Source: Nocardioides soli (lineage in GTDB: Bacteria > Actinomycetota > Actinomycetes > Propionibacteriales > Nocardioidaceae). From it: a DNA stretch of 64,000 nt. Shown here in pieces: positions 39,298 through 47,106 of this stretch; position 1 is the first letter of the stretch; each line of letters starts with the position of its first letter. The stretch lies in contig NZ_JACHWR010000005.1 in NCBI RefSeq assembly GCF_014191495.1, forward strand, positions 1 through 64,000. The letters are read 5' to 3'. Position numbers and translations under genes: made by a program. A model generated the notes under the pieces. The model ran no database searches. It had not been told where the DNA came from and was given only the letters and a program-made list of their open reading frames with translations.

Positions 39298-40190
39298 GCT
39301 GCAACTCCTTCTCGCTGGGTCTCTGCGGTGAGCTCGAGGAACATCTCCTCCAGTCCGGCGCCGTCGGCGGCGCGGAGCTCGGTGAGGGCGACGCCCGCCC
39401 CCAGGGCGACCTGGCCGACCACGTCGGGGTCGGCCTCGACGCGGAGCGCGTCGGTCAGATGGGAGAACGTCAGGCCGGCCGCGGCGAGGGCGTCGGCGAG
39501 GGCCGGTACGTCGCGGGTGCGGACCAGCGTGCCTGCGGACGCGAGCAGCTCGGCCTTCGTGCCCTGCGCGACGATCCGGCCCTGGCCGATCACCACGAGG
39601 TCGTCGGCGATCACCTCGATCTCGTGCAGCAGGTGTGACGAGAGCAGCACGGTGCCACCCTGGTCGGCGTACCCGCGCAGCAGGTCGCGCATCCAGCGGA
39701 TGCCGGCGGGGTCCAGCCCGTTGGCCGGCTCGTCGAGGATCAGCACCTCGGGCTCGCCGAGCAGCGCGGTCGCGATGCCGAGCCGCTGCCGCATGCCCAG
39801 CGAGTAGTTGCGGACCCGGCGGCCGGCCTCGGTGGGGGTGAGGCTGACCCGATCGAGCATCTCGTCGACCCGGTGGCGGGGCAGGCCCATGGTGCGCTGG
39901 GCGATGGTGAGGATCTCCCGGCCGGTGCGGCCGGCGTGCTGGGCGGACGCGTCCAGCAGGACGCCGACCTCGAGGCCGGGGTTCGGGAGGTCGGCGAACC
40001 GGCGCCCGCTGACCTCGGCGGTGCCGGACGTGGCCGGCGTCAGGCCGACCATGATCCGCATCGTGGTGGACTTCCCCGCGCCGTTCGGGCCGAGGAAGCC
40101 GGTGACGCGGCCGGGCCGCGCGGTGAAGGAGACGTCGTCGACGGCGGTGAAGCCGCCGTAGCGCTTGGTGAGGGAGTCGACCGTGATCAT
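39294..40190 (-). CDS. ABC transporter ATP-binding protein (ABC-2/drug exporter type)
   Basis: A 298-residue ATPase with Walker A GPNGAGKST (about 34-42), signature YSLGMRQRLGIA, and Walker B VLILDEPANGLDPAG. The C-terminal ~80 residues form the accessory domain usual for DrrA/BcrA-like ATPases. It energises the adjacent permease. The ATG at 40190 gives the expected beta-strand start ITVDSLTKRYGG. The gene is divergent from the Ser/Thr kinase, with a hairpin between them. Confidence 0.92.
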   Translation of the reverse strand: MITVDSLTKRYGGFTAVDDVSFTARPGRVTGFLGPNGAGKSTTMRIMVGLTPATSGTAEVSGRRFADLPNPGLEVGVLLDASAQHAGRTGREILTIAQRTMGLPRHRVDEMLDRVSLTPTEAGRRVRNYSLGMRQRLGIATALLGEPEVLILDEPANGLDPAGIRWMRDLLRGYADQGGTVLLSSHLLHEIEVIADDLVVIGQGRIVAQGTKAELLASAGTLVRTRDVPALADALAAAGLTFSHLTDALRVEADPDVVGQVALGAGVALTELRAADGAGLEEMFLELTAETQREGVAA

Positions 40191-40247
40191 GGGCTCGAGC
40201 CTCGCGGCTGCGGCGGGTGCGCCGCATCGGGGAGATCGCGGCACCGA

Positions 40248-40278
40248 CCCCTGAGGCGACCCCGAGTCGTCTCAGGGG
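40248..40278. repeat. Inverted repeat between the ABC operon and the kinase gene
   Basis: 40248-40260 (CCCCTGAGGCGAC) pairs with 40266-40278 with one mismatch around a 5-base loop. It occupies the divergent promoter region of 142 bases and may be an operator or a structured leader. No clear -10 box was identified for either gene. Confidence 0.45.
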
Positions 40279-40332
40279 CGACCCCCGAAGGCAGGAGCCG
40301 GCGTTCGGGATGGCGTTTGGGATGATGCGGCC

Positions 40333-41796
40333 GTGCCCATGCCCGCCCGACTCGGTCGCTACGCCGTGCGCCGCCGCATCGGCGCCGGGGCCTTCGCGAC
40401 CGTCTGGCTCGCCTACGACGAGCAGCTCGACTCGCCGGTGGCGGTCAAGGTGCTCGCGGACAACTGGACCGAGGACCAGGCCGTGCGCCAGCGCTTCCTC
40501 GAGGAGGGGCGCTTCCTGCGGAAGGTGGAGTCGCCGTACGTCGTCGCCGTCTACGACGCGGGCGAGCTCGACGACGGGCGGCCCTACCTCGTGATGTCGT
40601 ACGCCGACCAGGGCACGCTCGCCGACCGGCTCGGGATCGACGGGCTCGCACCCGCGCAGGCGCTGGACGTCGTCCGCCAGGTCGGCGCCGGCCTGCAGAC
40701 GCTGCACGAGCGGGGCGTGCTGCACCGCGACCTGAAGCCGGCGAACGTGCTCTTCCGCGCCGTCGACGGGCGGCTGCACGCGATGGTCGCCGACCTCGGA
40801 CTGGGCAAGTCGATGGAGGTCTCGTCGCGGCTGACGGTGATCGCCGGGACGCCGTCCTTCGTGTCGCCGGAGCAGGCCCAGGGCGAGCCGCTCGACCCGC
40901 GCTCGGACCTCTACTCGCTCGGGGCGCTCAGCTACCTGCTGCTGAGCGGGCGCGCGGCGTTCTCCCACGCGTCGCTCGCGGCCGCCGCGGCGCCGGGTCC
41001 GCCGCCGCCGCTCTCGACGTCGGAGCGCCCGGTCTCCGAGGCGGTGTCCGCCGTCGTCGCCCGGGCGCTCGCGGTCGACCGGGAGGCGCGGTGGCCCGAC
41101 GTCGCGTCGTACGTCGGGGCGCTCGCGGACGCGCTGGGTCCGGACGTCGAGGGTGCGGACGCGGCCGCGTGGCTGCCGCTCGACCCCCAGCTGACCCAGG
41201 CCGCCGGAGCCCCGTCGCTGCTCGCAGGCCCCGAGCCGCTTCTCGGGCCGCCCGCGCCCTCCCATCGGCTGCGCCGGTGGCTGCTCGGCGGGGTGGCCGC
41301 GGCGGCGGTGCTGGCCGGGTCGGGCGCCGCGGGCTACCTGGTCGCCCAGCGCGCCGACCCCGAGGTCACGGTGACCGACGACGAGGCGGCGCTCAGCGTG
41401 ACGGTGCCGGCCGCGTGGGAGCGCACGGTCGCCACCGACGGCTGGCGGCCGCCGGGCGTGGACGCCCGCTTCCCGGCGCTGTCGGTCGCCACCGGCCCGG
41501 ACTGGGCCGATCCCGGATCGAGCGTCGAGGGCGTGTTCCTCGGCGTGCTGCCCGGTGACGAGCTGCCCGTGCAGCTGCCCCAGCACCCCGAGTGCGCGGA
41601 GGCCGGGGAGCGGGTCACCGACTCGGGCGGGCTGGGCCCCTCGGCGACCGTCGTCCACCGCGACTGCCCGGGCGGGTACGTCGTCGAGCGGGTGGTGCAG
41701 GTCACCGACGACCAGCTGCTCTGGGTGCAGGTGCGCAGCGCCGATCGCGGCGCCGTCAACCGGGTGCTCGACGACGTCGACGCGCACGGCATGTGA
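40333..41796 (+). CDS. Membrane-anchored Ser/Thr protein kinase (PknB-like)
   Basis: A 487-residue Hanks-type kinase: glycine loop GAGAFATVW (about 17-25), catalytic Lys in VAVKVL (39), HRDLKPANVLF (about 131), and an activation loop starting DLGLGKS (about 154), where DLG replaces DFG. The APE motif is SPEQ. The kinase domain ends near 270; a Pro-rich juxtamembrane stretch precedes a single span (about 316-336) and an extracytoplasmic domain of ~150 residues with a Cys pair and no PASTA repeats. The extracellular domain resembles the N-terminal-anchored protein encoded convergently next to it (VP..W motif). Starts at GTG 40333 or ATG 40339 are both possible. Confidence 0.87.
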   Translation: MPMPARLGRYAVRRRIGAGAFATVWLAYDEQLDSPVAVKVLADNWTEDQAVRQRFLEEGRFLRKVESPYVVAVYDAGELDDGRPYLVMSYADQGTLADRLGIDGLAPAQALDVVRQVGAGLQTLHERGVLHRDLKPANVLFRAVDGRLHAMVADLGLGKSMEVSSRLTVIAGTPSFVSPEQAQGEPLDPRSDLYSLGALSYLLLSGRAAFSHASLAAAAAPGPPPPLSTSERPVSEAVSAVVARALAVDREARWPDVASYVGALADALGPDVEGADAAAWLPLDPQLTQAAGAPSLLAGPEPLLGPPAPSHRLRRWLLGGVAAAAVLAGSGAAGYLVAQRADPEVTVTDDEAALSVTVPAAWERTVATDGWRPPGVDARFPALSVATGPDWADPGSSVEGVFLGVLPGDELPVQLPQHPECAEAGERVTDSGGLGPSATVVHRDCPGGYVVERVVQVTDDQLLWVQVRSADRGAVNRVLDDVDAHGM

Positions 41797-41823
41797 GTCC
41801 CGCTCCGCCTCGATGGCCCGGCG

Positions 41824-42465
41824 TCAGTAGCGGGCCGACGCCGCGACCCGCTCGACCAGGTCGGCGAGTCCCGGGCGGTCGACCTCGCGCCCGGTGACCG
41901 CGACCGTCGCGAACGCCTCGGTCGAGCCGCGTTGGGGCAGCCAGCGCTCGATCGCCACCCGCAGGTGGCCGTCCTCGATGTAGGTCGCGGTGAAGCCGTC
42001 GTCGGTGCGCTGCTCGATCACGACGTGCTCGATGTTGCCGTTGGCCTCCGCGTCCTCGAGCGCGCTGATCCGGCTCTCGCGGGCCACCGCGACCGAGACC
42101 CGGTCGCCGGCGTCGATGCCGATCCGCAGCTTGTAGGTGAAGCCGGGGTTGCCGCGCTTGGTGAAGTTCCAGTCCGGTCCCTGGAGCGCCACCCGCAGCC
42201 AGCCGCGCGGCACGTCGGCGGTCATCCGCTCCCCGGCGGCGGCGAACCGTCGGGGCCGCAGCGGCAGGTCGGTCGGCAGCGGCGCGACGCCCGGGTCGGG
42301 CACGAGGTGGTACTCGTTGACGGGGTACGACGGCGAGACCGCCGGCAGCGGCCGCGCGCCGGACGACGTGGCGGGCTCGTCGAGCAGGGCACGACCCACG
42401 GCGTACCCGGTGGCCCCGCCGACGAGCACGAGCACGAGCGCCAGCCCGATCCAGCGCACCCTCAT
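41824..42465 (-). CDS. Membrane-anchored extracytoplasmic protein of unknown function
   Basis: A 213-residue protein with a single N-terminal hydrophobic span (WIGLALVLVLVGGATGYAVG) and an extracytoplasmic domain of ~180 residues without cysteines. I recognise no family. The segment MTADVPRGWLRVALQGPDWNF echoes the extracellular part of the neighbouring kinase (VTVPAAWERTVATDGW), a fold often seen in secreted actinobacterial proteins. A TACGGT box ends 7 bases before ATG 42465 on the minus strand, which favours that start over GTG 42474. Confidence 0.6.
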   Translation of the reverse strand: MRVRWIGLALVLVLVGGATGYAVGRALLDEPATSSGARPLPAVSPSYPVNEYHLVPDPGVAPLPTDLPLRPRRFAAAGERMTADVPRGWLRVALQGPDWNFTKRGNPGFTYKLRIGIDAGDRVSVAVARESRISALEDAEANGNIEHVVIEQRTDDGFTATYIEDGHLRVAIERWLPQRGSTEAFATVAVTGREVDRPGLADLVERVAASARY

Positions 42466-42472
42466 GCGGGCC

Positions 42473-42478
42473 ACCGTA
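42473..42478 (-). promoter_or_regulatory. Leaderless-type -10 box (TACGGT) of the membrane-anchored unknown
   Basis: On the minus strand TACGGT ends 7 bases before the ATG at 42465. Confidence 0.45.
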
Positions 42479-42553
42479 TCGGCGCGTCAACGGGTCCCGC
42501 CGGACGCCTCGATATGCCAGAGTGTGACTGGGTCCAGGCAACCGGAGGGCACC

Positions 42554-44218
42554 GTGAGCGACAGCTGGTTCGACCGTCATCGGGAGCGACTCGACTCTGC
42601 CGTCGCGGCGATCGCGAGCCGCGAGTTCTACTCGGCCTTCGACGAGTCGCCCTCGCCGCGGGTCTACGGCGAGGAGGCGGCGCCGGCGGGGCGCGCGGCG
42701 TTCGACGCCTGGCTGGACGGCGACTTCCCGCTGACGGCGGCGGGTGCGGAGGGCACGGTCGCGACCGAGCGCTCGCCGTACGGCTTCGAGCTGGGGGTCC
42801 GGTACCCCCACGTGACGGACCCCGACGCGCTGCTCGCGGCCGCGGCCGCCGGGATGCGGCCGTGGCGCGATGCCGGCCCCGACGGTCGCACCGCCGTCTG
42901 CCTGGAGATCCTGGACCGGCTGCACGCGCGGATCTTCGAGCTCGCCAACGCGGTGCAGCACACGAGCGGGCAGGCGTTCGTGATGGCCTTCCAGGCCGGC
43001 GGCGCGCACGCGCTCGACCGGGCGCTCGAGGCGATCGCCTACGCCTGGGTGGAGATGACCCGCACGCCGCGCACCGCGCTGTGGGAGAAGCCGGGCCGCG
43101 GCGAGCCGCTGCGCATGGAGAAGACGTTCACGATCGTGCCGCGCGGTGTCGCGCTGGTGATCGGGTGCAACACGTTCCCGACCTGGAACTCCTGGCCCGG
43201 TCTGTTCGCCTCCCTCGTCACCGGCAACGCCGTCGTGGTCAAGCCGCACCCGTCGGCGGTGCTGCCGCTCGCGATCACCGTGCAGGTGTGCCAGGAGGTG
43301 CTGGCCGAGGCCGGCTTCGACCCGCGCCTCGTCGTGCTCGCGGCCGAGGAGCGCGGCCAGAAGCTCGCCGCGACGCTGGCGCGACGGGCGGAGGTCCGGA
43401 TCATCGACTACACCGGCGGCAACGCCTTCGGCGAGTGGCTCGAGGACCAGGCGCACCAGGCGGTGGTGTTCACCGAGAAGGCCGGCGTCAACACCGTGGT
43501 CATCGACTCGACCTCCGACTTCGCCGGGATGTGCCAGAACCTCGCGTTCTCCTTCTCCCTCTACTCCGGCCAGATGTGCACGGCCCCGCAGAACGTCTTC
43601 GTCCCCGCCGGCGGCATCGAGACCGACGCCGGCCACAAGAGCGTCGACGAGATCGCCGCCGGCATCGGCGCCGCGCTCGACCGGCTGCTCGGCGACGACG
43701 CCCGCGCGGTCGAGCTGCTCGGCGGCATCGTCAACACGGACATCCCCGCGCGCGTCGAGCGAGCCGCCGGCCGCGGGCGGGTGCTGGTGCCGAGCCGCGA
43801 GGTCCGGCACCCGGCGTACGCAGACGCGACGGTCCGCACCCCTTTGCTGGTCGGGCTCACCGCCGACGACGCCGACACCTACACCAGCGAGTGCTTCGGT
43901 CCGGTCGCCTACCTGATCGAGACCGCGGACACCATCGAGTCGCTCGCGCTCTTCGACCACACCGTCGCCCGGCACGGCGCGATGACCGCCTCGGTCTACT
44001 CCACCTCCGAGGAGGTCGTCGACGACATGCGCGAGGCCGCGCTCGAGGTCGGCGTGGCGCTGTCGGAGAACCTCACCGGCGGCGTCTTCGTCAACCAGTC
44101 CGCCGCCTTCTCCGACTTCCACGGCACCGGAGCCAACCCCGCCGCCAACGCCAGCTACACCGACGGCGCCTACGTCGCCTCCCGGTTCCGGGTCGTGCAG
44201 TCGCGCCGGCACGTGTGA
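42554..44218 (+). CDS. paaN: PaaN-type aldehyde dehydrogenase
   Basis: A 554-residue aldehyde-dehydrogenase-fold protein of the PaaN family. The catalytic Cys lies in YSGQMCTAPQNVFVP (about 342); PRGVALVIGCNTFPTWNSWPGLF and the GNAVVVKPHPSAVLPLA segment form the nucleotide-binding core, and ECFGPVAYLIE the C-terminal family motif. PaaN proteins act in ring cleavage or aldehyde oxidation during phenylacetate degradation; this stand-alone type lacks the MaoC hydratase domain of PaaZ. Other paa genes are not nearby. The GTG start at 42554 is preceded by GGAGGGCACC. Confidence 0.85.
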   Translation: MSDSWFDRHRERLDSAVAAIASREFYSAFDESPSPRVYGEEAAPAGRAAFDAWLDGDFPLTAAGAEGTVATERSPYGFELGVRYPHVTDPDALLAAAAAGMRPWRDAGPDGRTAVCLEILDRLHARIFELANAVQHTSGQAFVMAFQAGGAHALDRALEAIAYAWVEMTRTPRTALWEKPGRGEPLRMEKTFTIVPRGVALVIGCNTFPTWNSWPGLFASLVTGNAVVVKPHPSAVLPLAITVQVCQEVLAEAGFDPRLVVLAAEERGQKLAATLARRAEVRIIDYTGGNAFGEWLEDQAHQAVVFTEKAGVNTVVIDSTSDFAGMCQNLAFSFSLYSGQMCTAPQNVFVPAGGIETDAGHKSVDEIAAGIGAALDRLLGDDARAVELLGGIVNTDIPARVERAAGRGRVLVPSREVRHPAYADATVRTPLLVGLTADDADTYTSECFGPVAYLIETADTIESLALFDHTVARHGAMTASVYSTSEEVVDDMREAALEVGVALSENLTGGVFVNQSAAFSDFHGTGANPAANASYTDGAYVASRFRVVQSRRHV

Positions 44219-44241
44219 CTCGACGGGCCGTTCCGACGGTC

Positions 44242-44329
44242 GGTGGTTTCGAGACAGGCGCCAGCGCGCCTTCCTCAACCCCCGGCTTCGGTGGTTGAGG
44301 AGGGTGCGCTAGCAGCCGTCTCGAAGTCG
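44242..44329. repeat. GGTTTCGAG/CCTCAACC palindromic repeat, tandem copy A
   Basis: Begins GGTGGTTTCGAGACAGGCGC and ends CGTCTCGAAGTC, with central TTCCTCAACCCCC and GGTGGTTGAGGAGG. It lies 23 bases after the paaN stop and directly before a second copy. The remainder of the 352-base gap (44441-44570) holds only a GAAATC/GATTTC inverted pair (44492-44497, 44512-44517) and the leader of the exporter gene. Confidence 0.85.
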
Positions 44330-44341
44330 CTCGCCCGCGTT

Positions 44342-44440
44342 GGTGGGTTTCGAGACAGGCGCCAGCGCGCCTTCCTCAACCACCGTGCGCCGGACCACGG
44401 TGGTTGAGGAGGTTGCGCTAGCAACCGTCTCGAAACCACC
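44342..44440. repeat. GGTTTCGAG/CCTCAACCACC palindromic repeat, tandem copy B
   Basis: A near-duplicate of copy A: GGTGGGTTTCGAGACAGGCG on the left, CCTCAACCACC and GGTGGTTGAGGAGGTTGC in the middle, and CGTCTCGAAACCACC on the right. Total 99 bases, the same length as the element inside pabB. Confidence 0.87.
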
Positions 44441-44570
44441 TCGTCGTGGCCGATTCGGCGCATCTTCGCGCCTCGACCACCGATGAGGAAGGAAATCTCG
44501 CGGGGTCTGTCGATTTCGTGATGCCTGGTTCGTGGTGAGGGTGAGAGCCCGTTCCACCGAGGAGACGACG

Positions 44571-45995
44571 ATGACCGACCTGACCACCCGGAGCCGCTGG
44601 CTGGCGCTGTACGTGCTGTGCCTCGGTGACCTCATGATCGTGCTCGACTCCAGCATCGTGAACGTCGCCCTGCCCTCGATCCAGGAGGACCTCGGGTTCT
44701 CGCAGTCCGCGCTGGCGTGGGTGGTGAACGCCTACCTGCTCACCTTCGGCGGCTTCCTGCTGCTGTCGGGTCGCCTCGGCGACCTGCTCGGCAACCGGCG
44801 GGTGTTCCTGGGCGGGGTCGTGTCGTTCACGGTCGCGTCCGTCGCCTGCGGGCTCGCCCCGTCGGCCGGCCTGCTCGTCGTCGGCCGGGCGGTCCAGGGG
44901 CTCGGCGGCGCGGCGGTCTCGGCGGTCGCGCTCTCGCTGATCGTCGGCCTCTTCGCCGACCCGGCGGAGCGGGCGCGGGCGATGGGCGTCTTCGGGTTCG
45001 TGATGTCGGGCGGCGGCGCCGTCGGCGTCCTGCTCGGTGGCGTGCTCACCGGGCTCTTCTCGTGGCACTGGATCTTCCTGGTGAACGTGCCGATCGGCGT
45101 CGCCGTCTGGGTCGCCGCCCGACGGGTGCTGCCGGCCGACGAGGCCGTGGCGCGGCGCGGCCGCATCGACCTGCTCGGTGCCGTGCTCGTGACCGGGGCG
45201 CTGATGACGTCGGTCTACGCCATCGTCGACAGCCGGTGGGGCCTGCTGGTCGCGAGCGCCGCGCTGCTCGCCGCGTTCGTCGCGTGGGAGTCGCGGACCG
45301 CCGAGCCGCTGGTGCCGCTGCGCCTCTTCCGGCTGCGCAACGTGGCCGTCTCGCAGGTGGTGGGCGTGCTGTGGGCCGCGGCCATGTTCGCCTGGTTCTT
45401 CCTGGCCGCGCTCTACCTCCAGCAGGTGCTGGGGTACGGCGCGCTCGAGGTCGGCCTCGCCTTCCTGCCCACCAGTGCGGTGATGGCCTTCTGCTCACTG
45501 CGGGTCTCCGACCGGCTCGTGATGCGGTTCGGCATCCGCCCGCCGCTGGTGGTCGGCCTCGGCCTGGCCGCGGTCAGCCTGGCGTTGTTCTCCCGGGCCC
45601 CCGTCGGTGGCAGCTTCGTGGTCGACGTGCTGCCCTCGATGCTGCTGCTGGGCGCCGGTGCCGGCATCGCCTTCAATCCGGTGCTGCTGGCCGCCATGGG
45701 CGACGTCGAGCCGCACGAGTCCGGGCTCGCCTCCGGCGTCGTGAACACGTCGTTCATGATGGGCGGCGCGCTGGGCCTCGCGGTCCTGGTCAGCCTGTCG
45801 ACCGCCCGCACCGAGTCCCTGACCGCGAGCGGCGCCGCGCCGCTGGAGGCCCTCAACGGCGGCTTCCAGATCGCGTTCGCCGCCGGTGCCGTGGCTGCCG
45901 CGCTGGCCGCGTTCGTCGGCGGTGCCTTCCTGCGGCCGAAGCCGATGGCGGCGCCGGGCGAGGCGGAGGTCGCCGAGGAGCTGAACGCGGCCTGA
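44571..45995 (+). CDS. DHA2-family (14-TM) MFS drug exporter
   Basis: A 474-residue protein with about 14 hydrophobic spans. The DHA2 motif D1 is visible as LDSSIVNVALPSI, followed by WVVNAYLLTFGGFLLLSGRLGDLLGNR (motif A). It would export drugs or metabolites in exchange for protons. The ATG at 44571 follows a GAGGAGA site at good spacing, favouring it over an upstream GTG. The next gene is convergent and the region upstream contains only repeats, so it is monocistronic. The substrate is unknown. Confidence 0.9.
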   Translation: MTDLTTRSRWLALYVLCLGDLMIVLDSSIVNVALPSIQEDLGFSQSALAWVVNAYLLTFGGFLLLSGRLGDLLGNRRVFLGGVVSFTVASVACGLAPSAGLLVVGRAVQGLGGAAVSAVALSLIVGLFADPAERARAMGVFGFVMSGGGAVGVLLGGVLTGLFSWHWIFLVNVPIGVAVWVAARRVLPADEAVARRGRIDLLGAVLVTGALMTSVYAIVDSRWGLLVASAALLAAFVAWESRTAEPLVPLRLFRLRNVAVSQVVGVLWAAAMFAWFFLAALYLQQVLGYGALEVGLAFLPTSAVMAFCSLRVSDRLVMRFGIRPPLVVGLGLAAVSLALFSRAPVGGSFVVDVLPSMLLLGAGAGIAFNPVLLAAMGDVEPHESGLASGVVNTSFMMGGALGLAVLVSLSTARTESLTASGAAPLEALNGGFQIAFAAGAVAAALAAFVGGAFLRPKPMAAPGEAEVAEELNAA

Positions 45996-45998
45996 CGG

Positions 45999-46406
45999 TC
46001 AACCGACCAGCAGGCCGACTCCGAGGCTCACGAGCCCGGCGGCCAGCACCACGGCTCCGGCCGGGATCATCACGACCAGGCGGTTCGGATGGTGCCGGCC
46101 GGCGCCCATCGAGGAGAGGAAGAACCCGCCCGGCATCAGCAGGGCGGCGATGGCGGCGCCGGTGCGCGCGAGCCAGTCGAGGAGGCCGCTGAGGTCCGCG
46201 GCGTCGGCGTACAGCTGGCACAGCAGCGCCACGATCAGCAGCACGCCGGCGTGGGCGTGGCCGGCGCGGGCGAACTTCTCCTGGAACGGCGTGACCCCGG
46301 CCTTCCCGCGCACGATCTGCAGCAGGTAGACCCCGCCGGACTCGACGGTGACCAGGCTCAGCAGCAGGATCCCGGCAAGGATCCGGCTCTCGTCGGAGAG
46401 CATCAT
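45999..46406 (-). CDS. Small 4-TM membrane protein, unknown function
   Basis: A 135-residue integral membrane protein with about four spans (roughly residues 9-30, 48-68, 82-101 and 112-134). Conserved-looking polar residues include the RAGHAHAG and HHPNR segments with several histidines, which could bind a cofactor or metal. I recognise no named family. It is divergent from a MerR regulator, with a perfect palindrome between the two, so it is the likely target of that regulator. Confidence 0.6.
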   Translation of the reverse strand: MMLSDESRILAGILLLSLVTVESGGVYLLQIVRGKAGVTPFQEKFARAGHAHAGVLLIVALLCQLYADAADLSGLLDWLARTGAAIAALLMPGGFFLSSMGAGRHHPNRLVVMIPAGAVVLAAGLVSLGVGLLVG

Positions 46407-46441
46407 CTCGAACTCCTTAGATAGTCAACTCTCCAAAAGTG

Positions 46442-46461
46442 TTGGATAGAACGCTATCCAA
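46442..46461. promoter_or_regulatory. MerR-type operator TTGGATAGAACGCTATCCAA
   Basis: A perfect 8-bp inverted repeat with a 4-base spacer in the divergent promoter between the 4-TM gene and the MerR gene. A related half-site TAGATAGT lies on the left (about 46419-46426). AT-richness and symmetry are typical of a MerR binding site. Confidence 0.75.
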
Positions 46462-46476
46462 TGTCAAGATCGTCCC

Positions 46477-47097
46477 GTGTGGATCTCCGAGCTGTCGCAG
46501 CGCAGCGGTGTGCCGGTCGCGACCGTCAAGTACTACCTGCGGGAAGGGCTGCTCCCTCACGGCGAGGCGCAGGGCGCGACCCGTGCGGTGTACGACGAGT
46601 CGCACGTGCGACGGCTGCGGCTGATCCGCGCCTTGATCGACATCGCGGGGCTGGGGCTCGACCGGGTGCGGGAGGTGCTCGGGGCGGTGGACGACGACCG
46701 GAGCGACCTGATGGCGCGGATCGGCGTCGCCCACATGGAGCTCTCGTCGCCCCCCGCGACGGAGCCGAGCGACGCGGCCCGCGAGCGGGTCTCCCGGCTC
46801 GTGCGCCGCCGGCGCTGGCACACGGACCCGGGTGCCAGCCACGCGACGGCCCTGGCCGCGGCCCTCGACACCGCGGCCGCGGCCGGTCAGCCGATGTCCG
46901 ACGAGACGCTCGACGTCTACGCCGCGGCGGCCGCCGACGTCGCGCGCCGCGACCTGGCGACCACCCCCCGCCGCGACGCCGAGGACGCCACGACGTACGC
47001 CGTGATCGGCACCCTGGTCAACGAGCCGATCCTCATCTCGCTTCGCCGGATGGCCCACGAGAACCTCGCCCGTCGGCGACTGGCCCGGGCCCGTTAG
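46477..47097 (+). CDS. MerR-family transcriptional regulator
   Basis: A 206-residue regulator. The first ~70 residues form the MerR winged helix (WISELSQRSGVPVATVKYYLREGLLP, then YDESHVRRLRLIRALIDIAGLGLDRVREVL), and the remainder is a helical effector domain without metal-binding cysteines. It starts with a GTG 15 bases after a perfect operator-like palindrome and is divergent from a 4-TM membrane protein. The ligand is unknown. Its stop codon TAG is part of the -10-like box of the next gene. Confidence 0.88.
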   Translation: MWISELSQRSGVPVATVKYYLREGLLPHGEAQGATRAVYDESHVRRLRLIRALIDIAGLGLDRVREVLGAVDDDRSDLMARIGVAHMELSSPPATEPSDAARERVSRLVRRRRWHTDPGASHATALAAALDTAAAAGQPMSDETLDVYAAAAADVARRDLATTPRRDAEDATTYAVIGTLVNEPILISLRRMAHENLARRRLARAR

Positions 47098-47100
47098 CGT
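47095..47100 (+). promoter_or_regulatory. Leaderless-type -10 box (TAGCGT) of the amidohydrolase gene
   Basis: TAGCGT ends 6 bases before the GTG at 47107 and overlaps the TAG stop of the MerR gene. Confidence 0.45.
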
Positions 47101-47106
47101 CGGACC

